NCBI RefSeq assembly: GCF_009905735.1
Contig: NZ_JAAALE010000016.1
Span: forward strand, 1-64,000
Source of the DNA: Porphyrobacter sp. SLTP
GTDB lineage: Bacteria > Pseudomonadota > Alphaproteobacteria > Sphingomonadales > Sphingomonadaceae
Direction: 5' to 3'
DNA: 64,000 nt
Shown: in pieces, positions 25,454 through 34,013 of the stretch
How the letters are laid out: each line of letters starts with the position of its first letter
Position numbering within the stretch: the stretch's first letter is position 1
Made by a program: the position numbers and the translations under genes
Notes under the pieces: generated by a model
The model's database searches: none
Told to the model about the DNA's origin: nothing
Seen by the model: only the letters and a program-made list of their open reading frames with translations

Positions 25454-27511
25454 TCAGAAGCCGTAACGTAAACCCAACCACAACGTGCGCGGAACACCGA
25501 GATCAATCGATCCCCCTTGGTTGCGCGTGATGATCGGCTCGTCAGTCAGGTTTTCGCCGCGCACAATCAGCGACACGCCTTTGCCGAGCGGCGCGGCTAA
25601 AAATGCGTCAATCGTGGTGGCCGGAGCGAGTCGGTCGGTCTCGCGGTCATCTTCGAATTGCGCGCTGACGTGGCGCAGCGTGGCAGCAATCCGCCAGCCC
25701 GCAGCCGGCTCCCAGCCGAGCGTCAGGCTTCCGGCAAATTCGGGGGTCTGGGCCGGACGATTGCCGTCGAGATCGAGCGAAGCGCCCTCCCCCCGAACCG
25801 CGGCATCGGTCCAGGCGAGTGCGCCTTCAATGCTGACCGCGCCGAACCGCGCCGCGACGTTCGCCTCGATCCCGCGCGCCGCAATCGCGGGCAGGTTTTC
25901 CCGGCGGCGCAGATTGGGGGCGATGGTGACATTGGCGATGGCGTTTTCGACCTTGTTGTCGAACGCCGTGACCGAAACCACCAGAGCATTGACCGGCTGC
26001 CAGTCGAACCCGATCTCAAAGCCTTCCAACCGCTCGTTCTCCAGCGCCGCGTTGGCCTCGGTCACGACCGGGAAGACCACGAAGGGGCGGTAGAGTTCGT
26101 TGAGGGTCGGCAGGCGCAACCCGGTGTAGGCCGCCGCGCGCAGATCGAGCCGGCGGGTCGCGTTGAACGACGCGCCCGCGCGCCAGCTGACCGTCCAGTC
26201 GCTGCGGTCAGGCGCGATGAGGATGCTGACTGGCACGCCATTGGCGCTGACGGCACGGTAGAAGCCATCGGTGATGCTGCTCCGGTCGGCGCGCAGACCG
26301 CCGTTGATCAGCAGCGGGCCGATCTGCCAGTCATCCTCAAGGAAAATGCCGAGATTGCTGGTGGCCCCGCCGGCGCGGCGGCGCTCGGTGATCGCGCCCG
26401 AGACGGCATTGATCGCCTCCTCCTGCAACGCGCCATCAGCACGGCGGTAATCGGCGCCGATACGGATGTCGTGGCCTTCGAGGATCGGCGGGCGCAGTTC
26501 AAACTTGCCGCCTATGCCAGTGGAAGGCGTGCGCCGCTGGTCGAGCGTCGGCGTGAAGCGGGTCGATGAAATCACGATGTTCGAAAAGTCGCGCGTCTGG
26601 ACATAGGCGAGCGCATCGAAGGCCCAATCGCCCCGCCCGACAAAGCGGATCGAGGCTTCCTCGCCTTCGCTGGTGGAATCCGCGCCTGCAAAGCGCAAGG
26701 TTCGCGTGTCGCGGAAGGTGGCGATGCGGGCTTGGACTTCGACCGTGTCGGTCAGCGGCGCGGCGGCGCGCAGGGCGGCGTTCCAGCTATCGAACCCGGC
26801 GCGCGCGGTGGCAGGGACGCGCTGATCTTGCGGCGTGGTGAAGAACCCCTGCCCGCGGTCCCAGCGGCCGCTTGCGGTGGCAAAGCCGCGGCCGAGGCTT
26901 TGGGTCAGCACGCCCGAAAGCTCGGTCTCGCCCCGGTTGTTGATGGCCGCGCTGCCCAGCACCGGCGCGATACTATCCGGTCCGGCGCTTTCCAGCTCGA
27001 TCGTGCCAGCCAGCGCGCCTGCGCCAAACGGCCCCGACCCGCCGCCGCGCGTCACCCGGACCTGCCCCAGCGTCTCGGGCGGAATCGCGGAGAGCGGGAT
27101 GTAGCCGAAGAACGGATCGGCCAGCGGCACGCCGTCGAGCAGCACCAGCGCGCGGCTCGTCGCGTTGCCGCCCAGCGCGCGCAGCGTCACGCCCTGTGCG
27201 CTCGGGTTCGACGAGCGGCTGTCCGAGCGGCGGAACTGCTGGAAGCCCGCGACATTCCGCAGCACATCCTCGATCCGGCCCGATGGGCTGGCGACGATCA
27301 CTTCGCGTTCCAGCGTGGTGGTGGCGTAGATCCCGGTCGACAGCGCCGCATCGAGCCCGCGCCCGGTGACGATGATCTCTTCGGGGAACTCTTCGACCAT
27401 CGAGTCCGCCTCCAGCGCCTCGTCGGGCAACGGCCTCTCGTCCTGTGCGGCGAGCGGCGCGGCGGCGGGGAGAAGCAGGGCGGAGGCGAGCAGGCGGTGG
27501 CGGATCGTCAT
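25454..27511 (-). CDS. TonB-dependent receptor, shorter BtuB/CirA-like type
   Basis: 685 residues. Signal peptide to LAAQ at about 22, TonB box EEIIVTGRG, plug (GRIEDVLRNVAGFQQFRR, ALVLLDGVPLADPFFG, VRVTRGGGSGPFGAGALAG) and barrel ending in LRYGF. The compact plug and length match receptors for vitamin B12 or siderophores, but nothing here fixes the ligand. It precedes the other receptor by 205 bp on the same strand and is divergent from the monooxygenase (128 bp). Confidence 0.9.
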   Translation of the reverse strand: MTIRHRLLASALLLPAAAPLAAQDERPLPDEALEADSMVEEFPEEIIVTGRGLDAALSTGIYATTTLEREVIVASPSGRIEDVLRNVAGFQQFRRSDSRSSNPSAQGVTLRALGGNATSRALVLLDGVPLADPFFGYIPLSAIPPETLGQVRVTRGGGSGPFGAGALAGTIELESAGPDSIAPVLGSAAINNRGETELSGVLTQSLGRGFATASGRWDRGQGFFTTPQDQRVPATARAGFDSWNAALRAAAPLTDTVEVQARIATFRDTRTLRFAGADSTSEGEEASIRFVGRGDWAFDALAYVQTRDFSNIVISSTRFTPTLDQRRTPSTGIGGKFELRPPILEGHDIRIGADYRRADGALQEEAINAVSGAITERRRAGGATSNLGIFLEDDWQIGPLLINGGLRADRSSITDGFYRAVSANGVPVSILIAPDRSDWTVSWRAGASFNATRRLDLRAAAYTGLRLPTLNELYRPFVVFPVVTEANAALENERLEGFEIGFDWQPVNALVVSVTAFDNKVENAIANVTIAPNLRRRENLPAIAARGIEANVAARFGAVSIEGALAWTDAAVRGEGASLDLDGNRPAQTPEFAGSLTLGWEPAAGWRIAATLRHVSAQFEDDRETDRLAPATTIDAFLAAPLGKGVSLIVRGENLTDEPIITRNQGGSIDLGVPRTLWLGLRYGF

Positions 27512-27639
27512 GGCGCGTCGCCTATACGCTCGCGTCCGCCCCGTCACCCCAAACTCAGTTGCACTTTGCCATTCAAGACTCGCTTTTGCCAGCACGCTGT
27601 GGTTACATCTGTGTCAACAAGGGAGAGAGAGGGCCCGTC

Positions 27640-29148
27640 ATGCTTGCCACACCGCCAGATTTCGACGTGCTGATCGTCGGTGCCGGGATTTCCGGGATCG
27701 GGATGGCCGCGCATATGGGCATGAAGGCCCCGCACCACTCCTACTGCATCGTCGAACGCCGCGACAATCTCGGCGGCACGTGGGATCTGTTCCGCTACCC
27801 CGGCATCCGCTCGGATAGCGACATGCACACGCTCGGCTTCGATTTCGAGCCTTGGCGGCACGAAAAGAGCATCGCCGATGCGCCCGCGATCCTCGATTAT
27901 CTCGATCGGATCGTCGATGAACGCGGCATCCGCCAGCACATCCGCTTCGGCCACAAGGTGATCAGCGCCGATTTCCGCCACGATGACGCACGCTGGCACG
28001 TCGAGCTGGAAACGGCCGATGGCGCGCGCAAGCACATGACGGCGAACTTCGTCTATCTTGGCGCGGGCTATTACGATTATGACGAACCCTATGATCCGGG
28101 CTTTGACTTCGGCGATTTCGAAGGGCAGGTGCTCCACCCGCAGTTCTGGCCTGAAAACCTCGATTACAAGGACAAGAATGTCGTCGTGATCGGATCGGGC
28201 GCTACGGCGGTGACGATCGTTCCGTCGATGGCCCGCGAGGCGGCGCATGTGACTATGCTCCAGCGCACGCCGACTTGGATGTTCTCGCGCCCGGCCAAGG
28301 ATGCCGTGGCGAATTTCCTGCGCAAGATCCTGCCGGAAAAGCTCGCTTACCGGCTGACCCGGTTCAAGAACATCAAGATGCAGGACTTCAGCTTCAAGCT
28401 GGCGCGCGACAATCCGCAGAAGGTGAAGGACGCGCTGTACAAGAAGATCGAAGCGGCGCTGGGCAAGGATTACGACAAGGCCGCTTTCACCCCGCCCTAT
28501 AACCCGTGGGAACAGCGGCTGTGCCTGGTGCCGGATCAGGACCTTTTCACCGCGATGAAGGCAGGCAAGGCCGACGTCATCACCGGCCATATCGCCAAGT
28601 TCGAAAAGGGCGGCGTGCTGCTGACAGATGGCCAGTTCATCCCGGCCGATATCGTCGTCACCGCAACAGGTCTGAAGCTGGCGGTCGCGGGCAAGATCGC
28701 GATTTCCGTTGATGGGGAGCCGGTCGAGTTCAGCCAGCGCTTCTATTACAAGGGCTGCATGTTCTCGAACCTGCCCAACCTTGCGGTGGTGTTCGGCTAT
28801 TTGAACGCGAGCTGGACTCTGCGCGCGGACATCAACTCGGATTACGTCTGCCGGGTGCTCGAACATATGCGCAAGACCGGCACGACCATCGCCACCCCGG
28901 TGCTGACGCCTGCGGGCGAGGCGGCGATTATCGAGGATGACGTGTTCGATTTCTCGTCCGGCTACATCCAGCGCGGCAAGCATATCATGCCGCGCAATTC
29001 GGTCAGCTATCCGTGGCGGCTCAATCAGGAATATGTCGTCGACCGCAAGCGGATGAAGGATGATCCGCTGACCGACGGCATCCTGACCTTCACCAAGCCG
29101 GGCGCGAATGCGCGCGCTGGCGAGGAACAGCTGGAAGCGGCGGAATAA
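27640..29148 (+). CDS. flavin-dependent Baeyer-Villiger-type monooxygenase
   Basis: 502 residues. FAD-binding GAGISG at 14-19, the Baeyer-Villiger fingerprint FxGxxxHxxxWP exactly matched at 160-171 (FEGQVLHPQFWP), and an NADPH-binding GSGATA at 185-190. These enzymes insert oxygen next to a carbonyl or hydroxylate. GGAGAGAGAGGG precedes the ATG. Its proximity to acyl-CoA enzymes and receptors would fit the use of ketones or terpenoids, but that is only context. Confidence 0.9.
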   Translation: MLATPPDFDVLIVGAGISGIGMAAHMGMKAPHHSYCIVERRDNLGGTWDLFRYPGIRSDSDMHTLGFDFEPWRHEKSIADAPAILDYLDRIVDERGIRQHIRFGHKVISADFRHDDARWHVELETADGARKHMTANFVYLGAGYYDYDEPYDPGFDFGDFEGQVLHPQFWPENLDYKDKNVVVIGSGATAVTIVPSMAREAAHVTMLQRTPTWMFSRPAKDAVANFLRKILPEKLAYRLTRFKNIKMQDFSFKLARDNPQKVKDALYKKIEAALGKDYDKAAFTPPYNPWEQRLCLVPDQDLFTAMKAGKADVITGHIAKFEKGGVLLTDGQFIPADIVVTATGLKLAVAGKIAISVDGEPVEFSQRFYYKGCMFSNLPNLAVVFGYLNASWTLRADINSDYVCRVLEHMRKTGTTIATPVLTPAGEAAIIEDDVFDFSSGYIQRGKHIMPRNSVSYPWRLNQEYVVDRKRMKDDPLTDGILTFTKPGANARAGEEQLEAAE

Positions 29149-29156
29149 CCGCCATT

Positions 29157-29257
29157 CTTCGTCATTGCGAGCGTAGCGAAGCAATCCAGGGCCTGAAGGA
29201 GCGGGAAGTGCTTGGTCCATGGATTGCTTCGTTGCCTTCGGCTCCTTGCCATGACGA
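29157..29257. repeat. REP-type palindrome downstream of the monooxygenase
   Basis: The left part (CGTCATTGCGAGCGTAGCG, then AAGCAATCCAGG) is the reverse complement, with changes, of the right part (CCATGGATTGCTTCG, GGCTCCTTGCCATGACG). This is the common extragenic palindrome of many alphaproteobacteria. It fills the gap between the monooxygenase and the CinA-like gene and could fold into a long hairpin. Confidence 0.8.
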
Positions 29258-29297
29258 AACACTTTTGCAGTTCACCAAACTCCCCTAATCCTCCCAC

Positions 29298-30059
29298 ATG
29301 ACCTCTCCCGAAAAAATCTGGACCGCCGGACTCATCGTCATCGGTGACGAAATCCTCTCCGGCCGCACGCAGGACAAGAACATCGCGCAGGTCGCGACCT
29401 GGTTGCAGGTGCAAGGCATCCGCCTTGCCGAAGTTCGCGTGGTGCCCGATGTCGAGGCGCGGATTGTCGAGGCGGTCAACGCGCTCACCCTCGCCTATGA
29501 TTACCTCTTCACCACCGGCGGGATCGGGCCGACGCATGACGATATCACCGTCGATGCCGTCGCTGCCGCGCTGGGGGTGCCGGTGGTCATCCACCCCGAG
29601 GCGCGTGCGCTGCTGGAGCGCTATTACGTAACGCGCGGGGGCCTCAACGAGGGCCGCTTGCGGATGGCACGGGTGCCGGAAGGTTCGGAGCTGATCCCCA
29701 ACCGCATGTCGGGCGCGCCCGGTATCCGGCGCGGCAACTTGTTCCTGATGGCGGGCGTGCCGCACATCACCGCAGGCATGCTCGACGCGCTGACCGGCCA
29801 GCTTGAAGGTGGCGCGCCGCTGCTCTCCGAAACGCTGGGTTGCTGGGTGGCCGAAAGCGAGGTCGCCGAGCTGCTGCGCCAGACCGAAGCGGCACACGCG
29901 ACTTGCCAGATCGGCTCCTACCCGTTTTTCCGCGAAGGCCGGGTCGGGGCCAATTTTGTGATCCGCTCGGTCAGCGCCGAAGACCTCAAGGCCTGCTCCG
30001 ACAGCCTGACGGACGGGCTCACCAGCAACGGTCACACGGTCACGCCGGGCGGCATCTAG
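29298..30059 (+). CDS. CinA N-terminal / MoaB-type molybdopterin-binding domain protein
   Basis: 253 residues. IVIGDEILSGRTQDKN and the phosphate-binding FTTGGIGPTHDDIT are the MoaB/MogA/CinA-N motifs; GVPHITAGML follows. The C-terminal nicotinamide-nucleotide amidase domain of full CinA is absent, so this is the stand-alone type called competence/damage-inducible protein A; its role is not settled. Deacetylase and acetyltransferase genes follow on the same strand. Confidence 0.88.
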   Translation: MTSPEKIWTAGLIVIGDEILSGRTQDKNIAQVATWLQVQGIRLAEVRVVPDVEARIVEAVNALTLAYDYLFTTGGIGPTHDDITVDAVAAALGVPVVIHPEARALLERYYVTRGGLNEGRLRMARVPEGSELIPNRMSGAPGIRRGNLFLMAGVPHITAGMLDALTGQLEGGAPLLSETLGCWVAESEVAELLRQTEAAHATCQIGSYPFFREGRVGANFVIRSVSAEDLKACSDSLTDGLTSNGHTVTPGGI

Positions 30060-30116
30060 CGCGCCAAGAGACATCATCACGCGGTCTTAACCCTCTTGCG
30101 CTACATAGCCCGGGTC

Positions 30117-31097
30117 ATGACGCGGGTCTTTATCACGATTGATACCGAGTACTCCTCGGGGCTTTACACCGGGCCGGGCGCGGCAGACCGGGCGGACAAC
30201 TTTGCCCGCTCGATCGCGTGCAACACCCCGCAAGGCCCGGCGGGCGTTGCGCACAAGCTCGATCTGCTCGCCCGCCACGGCCAGAAAGCGGTGTTCTTCG
30301 TCGATCCCATGCCCGCGCTGGTATGGGGCGTGGCCGCGATTGAAGACATTGTCGCGCCCATCATCGCCGCCGGGCAGGACGTGCAGCTGCATTGTCACAC
30401 CGAATGGCTCGGCCTGGCCGGAGACGCCAACCCGCTCGCGTCAAAGCACACCGGGCAGAACCTCGCCGACTTCCCGTTCGAGGAGCAATGCCAGATCCTC
30501 GACTATGCGCGAACCACTCTGATGGCCGCAGGCGCGCCCGCGCCAGTCGCGTTCCGGGCGGGCAATTACGGCGCCAATGATGATACGCTGAGGGCGCTCG
30601 CCGGCCTCGGCATCGCCTATGATACAAGCCATTGCCCGGCGATGGTCGGAAAGAGCGCATGCCGGATCGGCCTTGGCCCGGACGTACACGATCCGATCGA
30701 GCATATGGGCGTGATCGAAGTCCCGGTCGGCAGCATCGGCGCGATGGGTGGGGGACAGCGCCATGCCCAGATCACCGCGCTTTCCTTGGGCGAGATGCTC
30801 GCCGCGATCCGCCACGCGGCGGCAAGTGGGCAAGAGACCTTCACGCTCGTCAGCCATTCTTTCGAACTGATCAACCGCCGCAAGCTCGCCGCAAACCGCG
30901 TGGTGCGCCATCGCTTCACAGGGCTGATCAAGGCGCTTGAGGCCATGCCCGGGGTGACAACCGGCACCTATGCGGACACCCCGCCCGGCGTGCGCTCGCC
31001 GATCCGGGCCAGTCAGCCACTGCCGCCCAGCGCGATGCGGACGGGACGGCGGATGGCCGAACAATTCGTCTCCAACGCGCTTTACGGCGCGCTCTGA
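30117..31097 (+). CDS. polysaccharide deacetylase family protein
   Basis: 326 residues. The NodB-like motifs are present in modified form: the aspartate in FITIDTEYSSG near residue 8, the histidine pair in VQLHCHTEWLG near 88, and FRAGNYGANDDTL. Such enzymes remove acetyl groups from surface or wall sugars, often as part of exopolysaccharide loci. The ATG at 30117 is preferred over an in-frame TTG seven codons upstream. The next gene starts 9 bp after its stop, so the pair is an operon. Confidence 0.85.
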   Translation: MTRVFITIDTEYSSGLYTGPGAADRADNFARSIACNTPQGPAGVAHKLDLLARHGQKAVFFVDPMPALVWGVAAIEDIVAPIIAAGQDVQLHCHTEWLGLAGDANPLASKHTGQNLADFPFEEQCQILDYARTTLMAAGAPAPVAFRAGNYGANDDTLRALAGLGIAYDTSHCPAMVGKSACRIGLGPDVHDPIEHMGVIEVPVGSIGAMGGGQRHAQITALSLGEMLAAIRHAAASGQETFTLVSHSFELINRRKLAANRVVRHRFTGLIKALEAMPGVTTGTYADTPPGVRSPIRASQPLPPSAMRTGRRMAEQFVSNALYGAL

Positions 31098-31106
31098 GGA
31101 CGCGCC

Positions 31107-32006
31107 GTGGGCACCGCCGCCATCGACTTCACCGTGGGATCGCGCCGCCTGCTGAGCGTGCCGCGCCAGCTTTCCACCTGGGTCTTCAGTCTTGAGGATG
31201 TGCTCGCCGGCGCCCTGCCTGCCGTGCCGCCGAGCGGGCGTGACGGGGTACGCGTGCTTTCCGCCCCGACTGCGCGCCTCGCCGAAATCACCGCGCGCTA
31301 CCCAGGTTTCATCGCGGGCGGTCGTCAGGATTACCGCCGCCACTACATCGACATGAGCCTGAGCTTCGATGACTACATGGCGCAGTTCTCGGGCAAGACC
31401 CGCTCGACCCTACGGCGCAAGGCGCGCAAGCTGATGGACGAAGCGGGCGGCTACACCGTCACCGAACACCGCACCCCGGCGGAAATCGAAGCCTTCCTCG
31501 CCGCTGCCCTCCCGCTGTCGGCGCGGACCTATCAGGCGCGGCTGCTCGATGCCGGATTGCCCGAGAGCCCCGAGGCGCGCCGCGCGATGCTGGAGGCAGC
31601 CGAGGCTGACCGGATGCGCGCCTTCCTGCTCCATGCGAGCGGACAGCCGGTCGCCTACCTGTCGCTACCGCTCGCCGGGCAGACACTGGTCTATGCGTTT
31701 CTGGGCTATGATCCCAATTGGGCGCGGCTGTCGGTTGGCACGGTGCTCCAGATGGACGCGCTGGAACGCCTGTTTGCCGAAGAGCGCTACCGCTGGTTCG
31801 ATTTCACCGAGGGCGACGGCGCGCACAAGGAGATGTTCGGCACCCATGCGGCAGCCTGTTCAAGCCTCGTGCTGCTGGAGCCGACGCTGGCCAACCGCAC
31901 GCTTCTGGGCGCGCGGGCGGGGTTTGATGCGAGCGTGCTCGGCGCCAAGGCGCTGGCGGAACGCTCAGGGGCGCTGGGACGGATCCGCGCCTTGCTGCGG
32001 GCCTGA
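31107..32006 (+). CDS. FemAB/BioF2-like GNAT acyltransferase
   Basis: 299 residues, GTG start 9 bp after the deacetylase. The central part (YIDMSLSFDDYMAQFSGKTR, STLRRKARKLMDE, then AYLSLPLAGQTLVYAFLGYD and FDFTEGDGAHKEMFG) is the BioF2-like acetyltransferase pattern found in exopolysaccharide biosynthesis loci. With the deacetylase it probably modifies a surface glycan. The 3' end overlaps a convergent small gene by 42 bp. Confidence 0.78.
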   Translation: MGTAAIDFTVGSRRLLSVPRQLSTWVFSLEDVLAGALPAVPPSGRDGVRVLSAPTARLAEITARYPGFIAGGRQDYRRHYIDMSLSFDDYMAQFSGKTRSTLRRKARKLMDEAGGYTVTEHRTPAEIEAFLAAALPLSARTYQARLLDAGLPESPEARRAMLEAAEADRMRAFLLHASGQPVAYLSLPLAGQTLVYAFLGYDPNWARLSVGTVLQMDALERLFAEERYRWFDFTEGDGAHKEMFGTHAAACSSLVLLEPTLANRTLLGARAGFDASVLGAKALAERSGALGRIRALLRA

Positions 32007-32282
32007 ATTGCCGCGCATGGTCGCGGCCGCGCGGCGGCGGTTGCTCTCCTGCACGCGCACCTGCGCTACCAGCGCAGAACGGCCCGACGGCGCACCGCTG
32101 AGCGATCCGTACCGCAGCGCCAGATAGAGCCACATCGCCACGATCACGCCGAGCAACACGCTCGCCGCGATACCGAGGCGCAGGTCGTAACTCATCAGCA
32201 ACCCATCAGCAGCCAGCGCGACGCCAGCCACCAGCCACTTGGGCGAAAGCCGACCGGCAAGGCGTTCGGAAGCAAAGGGCAT
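31965..32282 (-). CDS. small membrane protein, unknown function
   Basis: 105 residues with two hydrophobic helices (about 16-32 and 38-58), then a soluble tail rich in Arg, Ser and Gly (RSALVAQVRVQESNRRRAAA). I do not recognise the family. ATG 32282 has AGAGG upstream; an in-frame TTG seven codons earlier is less likely. The last 42 bp overlap the end of the acyltransferase gene on the other strand. Confidence 0.55.
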   Translation of the reverse strand: MPFASERLAGRLSPKWLVAGVALAADGLLMSYDLRLGIAASVLLGVIVAMWLYLALRYGSLSGAPSGRSALVAQVRVQESNRRRAAATMRGNSGPQQGADPSQRP

Positions 32283-32400
32283 CAGGCAACCTCTTTCATG
32301 CAACGCGGCCGGGGAGGAGAGAGGACCCGCGTCGTTCTCCTGAAAATGGGTGGGCGCAGACCAAAGACAAGTGGGGAGAATGACTTATCCCGCCCAAACG

Positions 32401-32433
32401 AAAGGGCCGGAAAGCAACCGCCTTCCGACCCTT
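32401..32433 (-). terminator. terminator after rplA
   Basis: An inverted repeat (AAGGGTCGGAAGG paired with CTTTCCGGCCCTT on the minus strand) of about ten pairs with one mismatch is followed by TTTCGTTT. It lies 130 bp past the rplA stop, 27 nt beyond the last hairpin of the 3' element copy B. The T-run is imperfect. Confidence 0.65.
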
Positions 32434-32459
32434 CATGAATTAACTCACCGCCGCAAACC

Positions 32460-32554
32460 GATCCCGCAGGGATCGCAAGGCCGACGGGCCGCCCGCAGCG
32501 ACGCGACCGTCAGGTCGCATGAGCGAGGAAAGGCGAGCGCGGATGCGTTCGCCT
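32460..32554 (-). repeat. structured 3'-flank element, copy B
   Basis: Read in the rplA sense: hairpin at 32554-32531 (AGGCGAACGC / GCGCTCGCCT, one mismatch, loop ATCC), linker TTCCTCGCTCAT, hairpin at 32518-32503 (GCGACC / GGTCGC, loop TGAC), four bases, the core at 32498-32475 (CTGCGGGCGGCC then CGTCGGCCTTGC), and a hairpin at 32474-32460 (GATCCC / GGGATC, loop TGC). It starts 8 bp after the rplA stop and ends 27 nt before the terminator. Stems differ from copies A, C and D, yet pairing is kept. Confidence 0.75.
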
Positions 32555-32562
32555 CCCCCAAA

Positions 32563-33255
32563 TTAAGCCCCTTCGACTTCCGAAAGGTCGACCTTCAGGC
32601 CCGGGCCCATGCTCGAGGTCATGGTAACCTTGCGCACGTACTTGCCCTTGGCGCCCGCAGGCTTGGACTTCACCACCGCTTCGGTCAGCGCCTTGAAGTT
32701 CGCCTTCAGCGCGTCATCGGTGAAGCTCAGCTTGCCGATGCCCGAGTGGATGATGCCCTGCTTTTCGACACGGTATTCGACTTGGCCGCTCTTGGCGTCC
32801 TTGACCGCTTGCGCGACGTTCGGGGTGACGGTGCCGAGCTTGGGGTTCGGCATCAGGCCCTTGGGGCCCAGCGTCTTACCCAGACGACCGACAACGGCCA
32901 TCATGTCGGGCGAGGCGATCACGCGGTCGTAATCGAGGTTGCCCGCCAGCATGTCTTCCATCAGGTCTTCGGCGCCGACCTTGTCAGCCCCGGCAGCCAG
33001 TGCCTTTTCAGCATTGTCGCCGCGCGCGAACACAGCAACCTTGACGTCCTTGCCGGTGCCCGAAGGCAGCGAGACCATGCCGCGGACCATCTGGTCAGCG
33101 TGACGCGGATCGACGCCGAGGTTCATGGCCACTTCGACGGTTTCGTCGAACTTGGTCTTGTACTCGCGCAGCACAGCCAGCGCTTCATCGACGGTGTAGA
33201 GCTTTTCGCGATCGAGCGCGGCCAGAACCTTCGCCTTCTTGGTGATCTTGGTCAT
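32563..33255 (-). CDS. rplA: 50S ribosomal protein L1
   Basis: 230 residues, normal length. [25 protein letters not shown] near the N-terminus and the later [21 protein letters not shown] signature identify L1, which forms the L1 stalk on 23S rRNA and can repress its own operon. It follows rplK after 4 bp. Downstream comes the structured 3' element and a terminator instead of rplJ, so the rplKA pair ends here. Confidence 0.97.
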   Translation of the reverse strand: MTKITKKAKVLAALDREKLYTVDEALAVLREYKTKFDETVEVAMNLGVDPRHADQMVRGMVSLPSGTGKDVKVAVFARGDNAEKALAAGADKVGAEDLMEDMLAGNLDYDRVIASPDMMAVVGRLGKTLGPKGLMPNPKLGTVTPNVAQAVKDAKSGQVEYRVEKQGIIHSGIGKLSFTDDALKANFKALTEAVVKSKPAGAKGKYVRKVTMTSSMGPGLKVDLSEVEGA

Positions 33256-33259
33256 GTGC

Positions 33260-33691
33260 TTAGCCCTCCACCACTTCGAGGCCCATCGAGCGGGCGCTAC
33301 CGGCGATGATCTTCATCGCCTGATCAATGTCGTTCGCGTTCAGATCTGCCATCTTGGCTTCGGCGATCTCACGGATCTGCGATTCCTTGATGGTACCGGC
33401 CGAAATCTTGCTGGGCTCCTTCGAACCCGACTTCAGGCCAGCGGCCTTCTTGAGGAAGTAGGACGCGGGCGGGGTCTTGGTGATGAAGGTGAACGAGCGA
33501 TCGCCGTAGACCGTGATGACGGTCGGGATCGGCATGCCCTTTTCCATTTCCTGCGTGGCAGCGTTGAACGCCTTGCAGAATTCCATGATGTTCACGCCGC
33601 GCTGACCCAGCGCCGGGCCGATCGGCGGCGACGGCGTGGCAGAGCCCGCGGGCACCTGCAGCTTGATATAGCCTTCAATTTTCTTGGCCAT
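33260..33691 (-). CDS. rplK: 50S ribosomal protein L11
   Basis: 143 residues, normal length. The starting [20 protein letters not shown], followed by [16 protein letters not shown] and [14 protein letters not shown], is L11, which binds the GTPase-centre RNA and is needed for the stringent response. AGGAGTAAGGCC precedes the ATG. It is cotranscribed with rplA; a promoter lies about 135 bp upstream. Confidence 0.97.
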   Translation of the reverse strand: MAKKIEGYIKLQVPAGSATPSPPIGPALGQRGVNIMEFCKAFNAATQEMEKGMPIPTVITVYGDRSFTFITKTPPASYFLKKAAGLKSGSKEPSKISAGTIKESQIREIAEAKMADLNANDIDQAMKIIAGSARSMGLEVVEG

Positions 33692-34013
33692 GTGGCCTTA
33701 CTCCTGTCGCACTGTTGCCCGGCTGTTTCCATCCGGGCTCATGTTAAGCGGTCCAGCGCCTCTGCTTCGTGCATTGCAGAGGCTCCCGCACGGAATCACC
33801 GGCCTCAGGGGCCAGCGAAGGCGCGCGCATAGCGGTTCTGCCGCGCAATGCAAGCCCGCGTGACCCACTCCAGGACCGGCCAATGCTCCGCATGGCGACT
33901 GTTGGAGGCGCAGGAGACACTGATCAGAAGCAGAAACCTGTCCCGCGTTCAGGATACCTCATCGGCACAGCGCAACTTGCGCGTTTCCCGTATGTCGGTG
34001 TCGGCAAAGCCCG
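33692..34013 (-). promoter_or_regulatory. rplK upstream region with candidate promoter at 33826-33853
   Basis: 322 bp without a gene. On the minus strand a -35 TTGCAT (33853-33848) and a -10 TATGCG (33831-33826) are separated by 16 bp, leaving a leader of about 130 nt. The same CTTGCATT start of the -35 region occurs upstream of secE. The rest holds short inverted stretches (AGCCTCTGC with GCAGAGGC, and GGCCCCTGAGGCC) but no ORF with a credible start. Confidence 0.5.

Noticed and set aside
27544..29262. 572-codon minus-strand frame opposite the monooxygenase
   Set aside because: The plus strand carries the complete FAD, NADPH and Baeyer-Villiger motifs; the minus frame has none.
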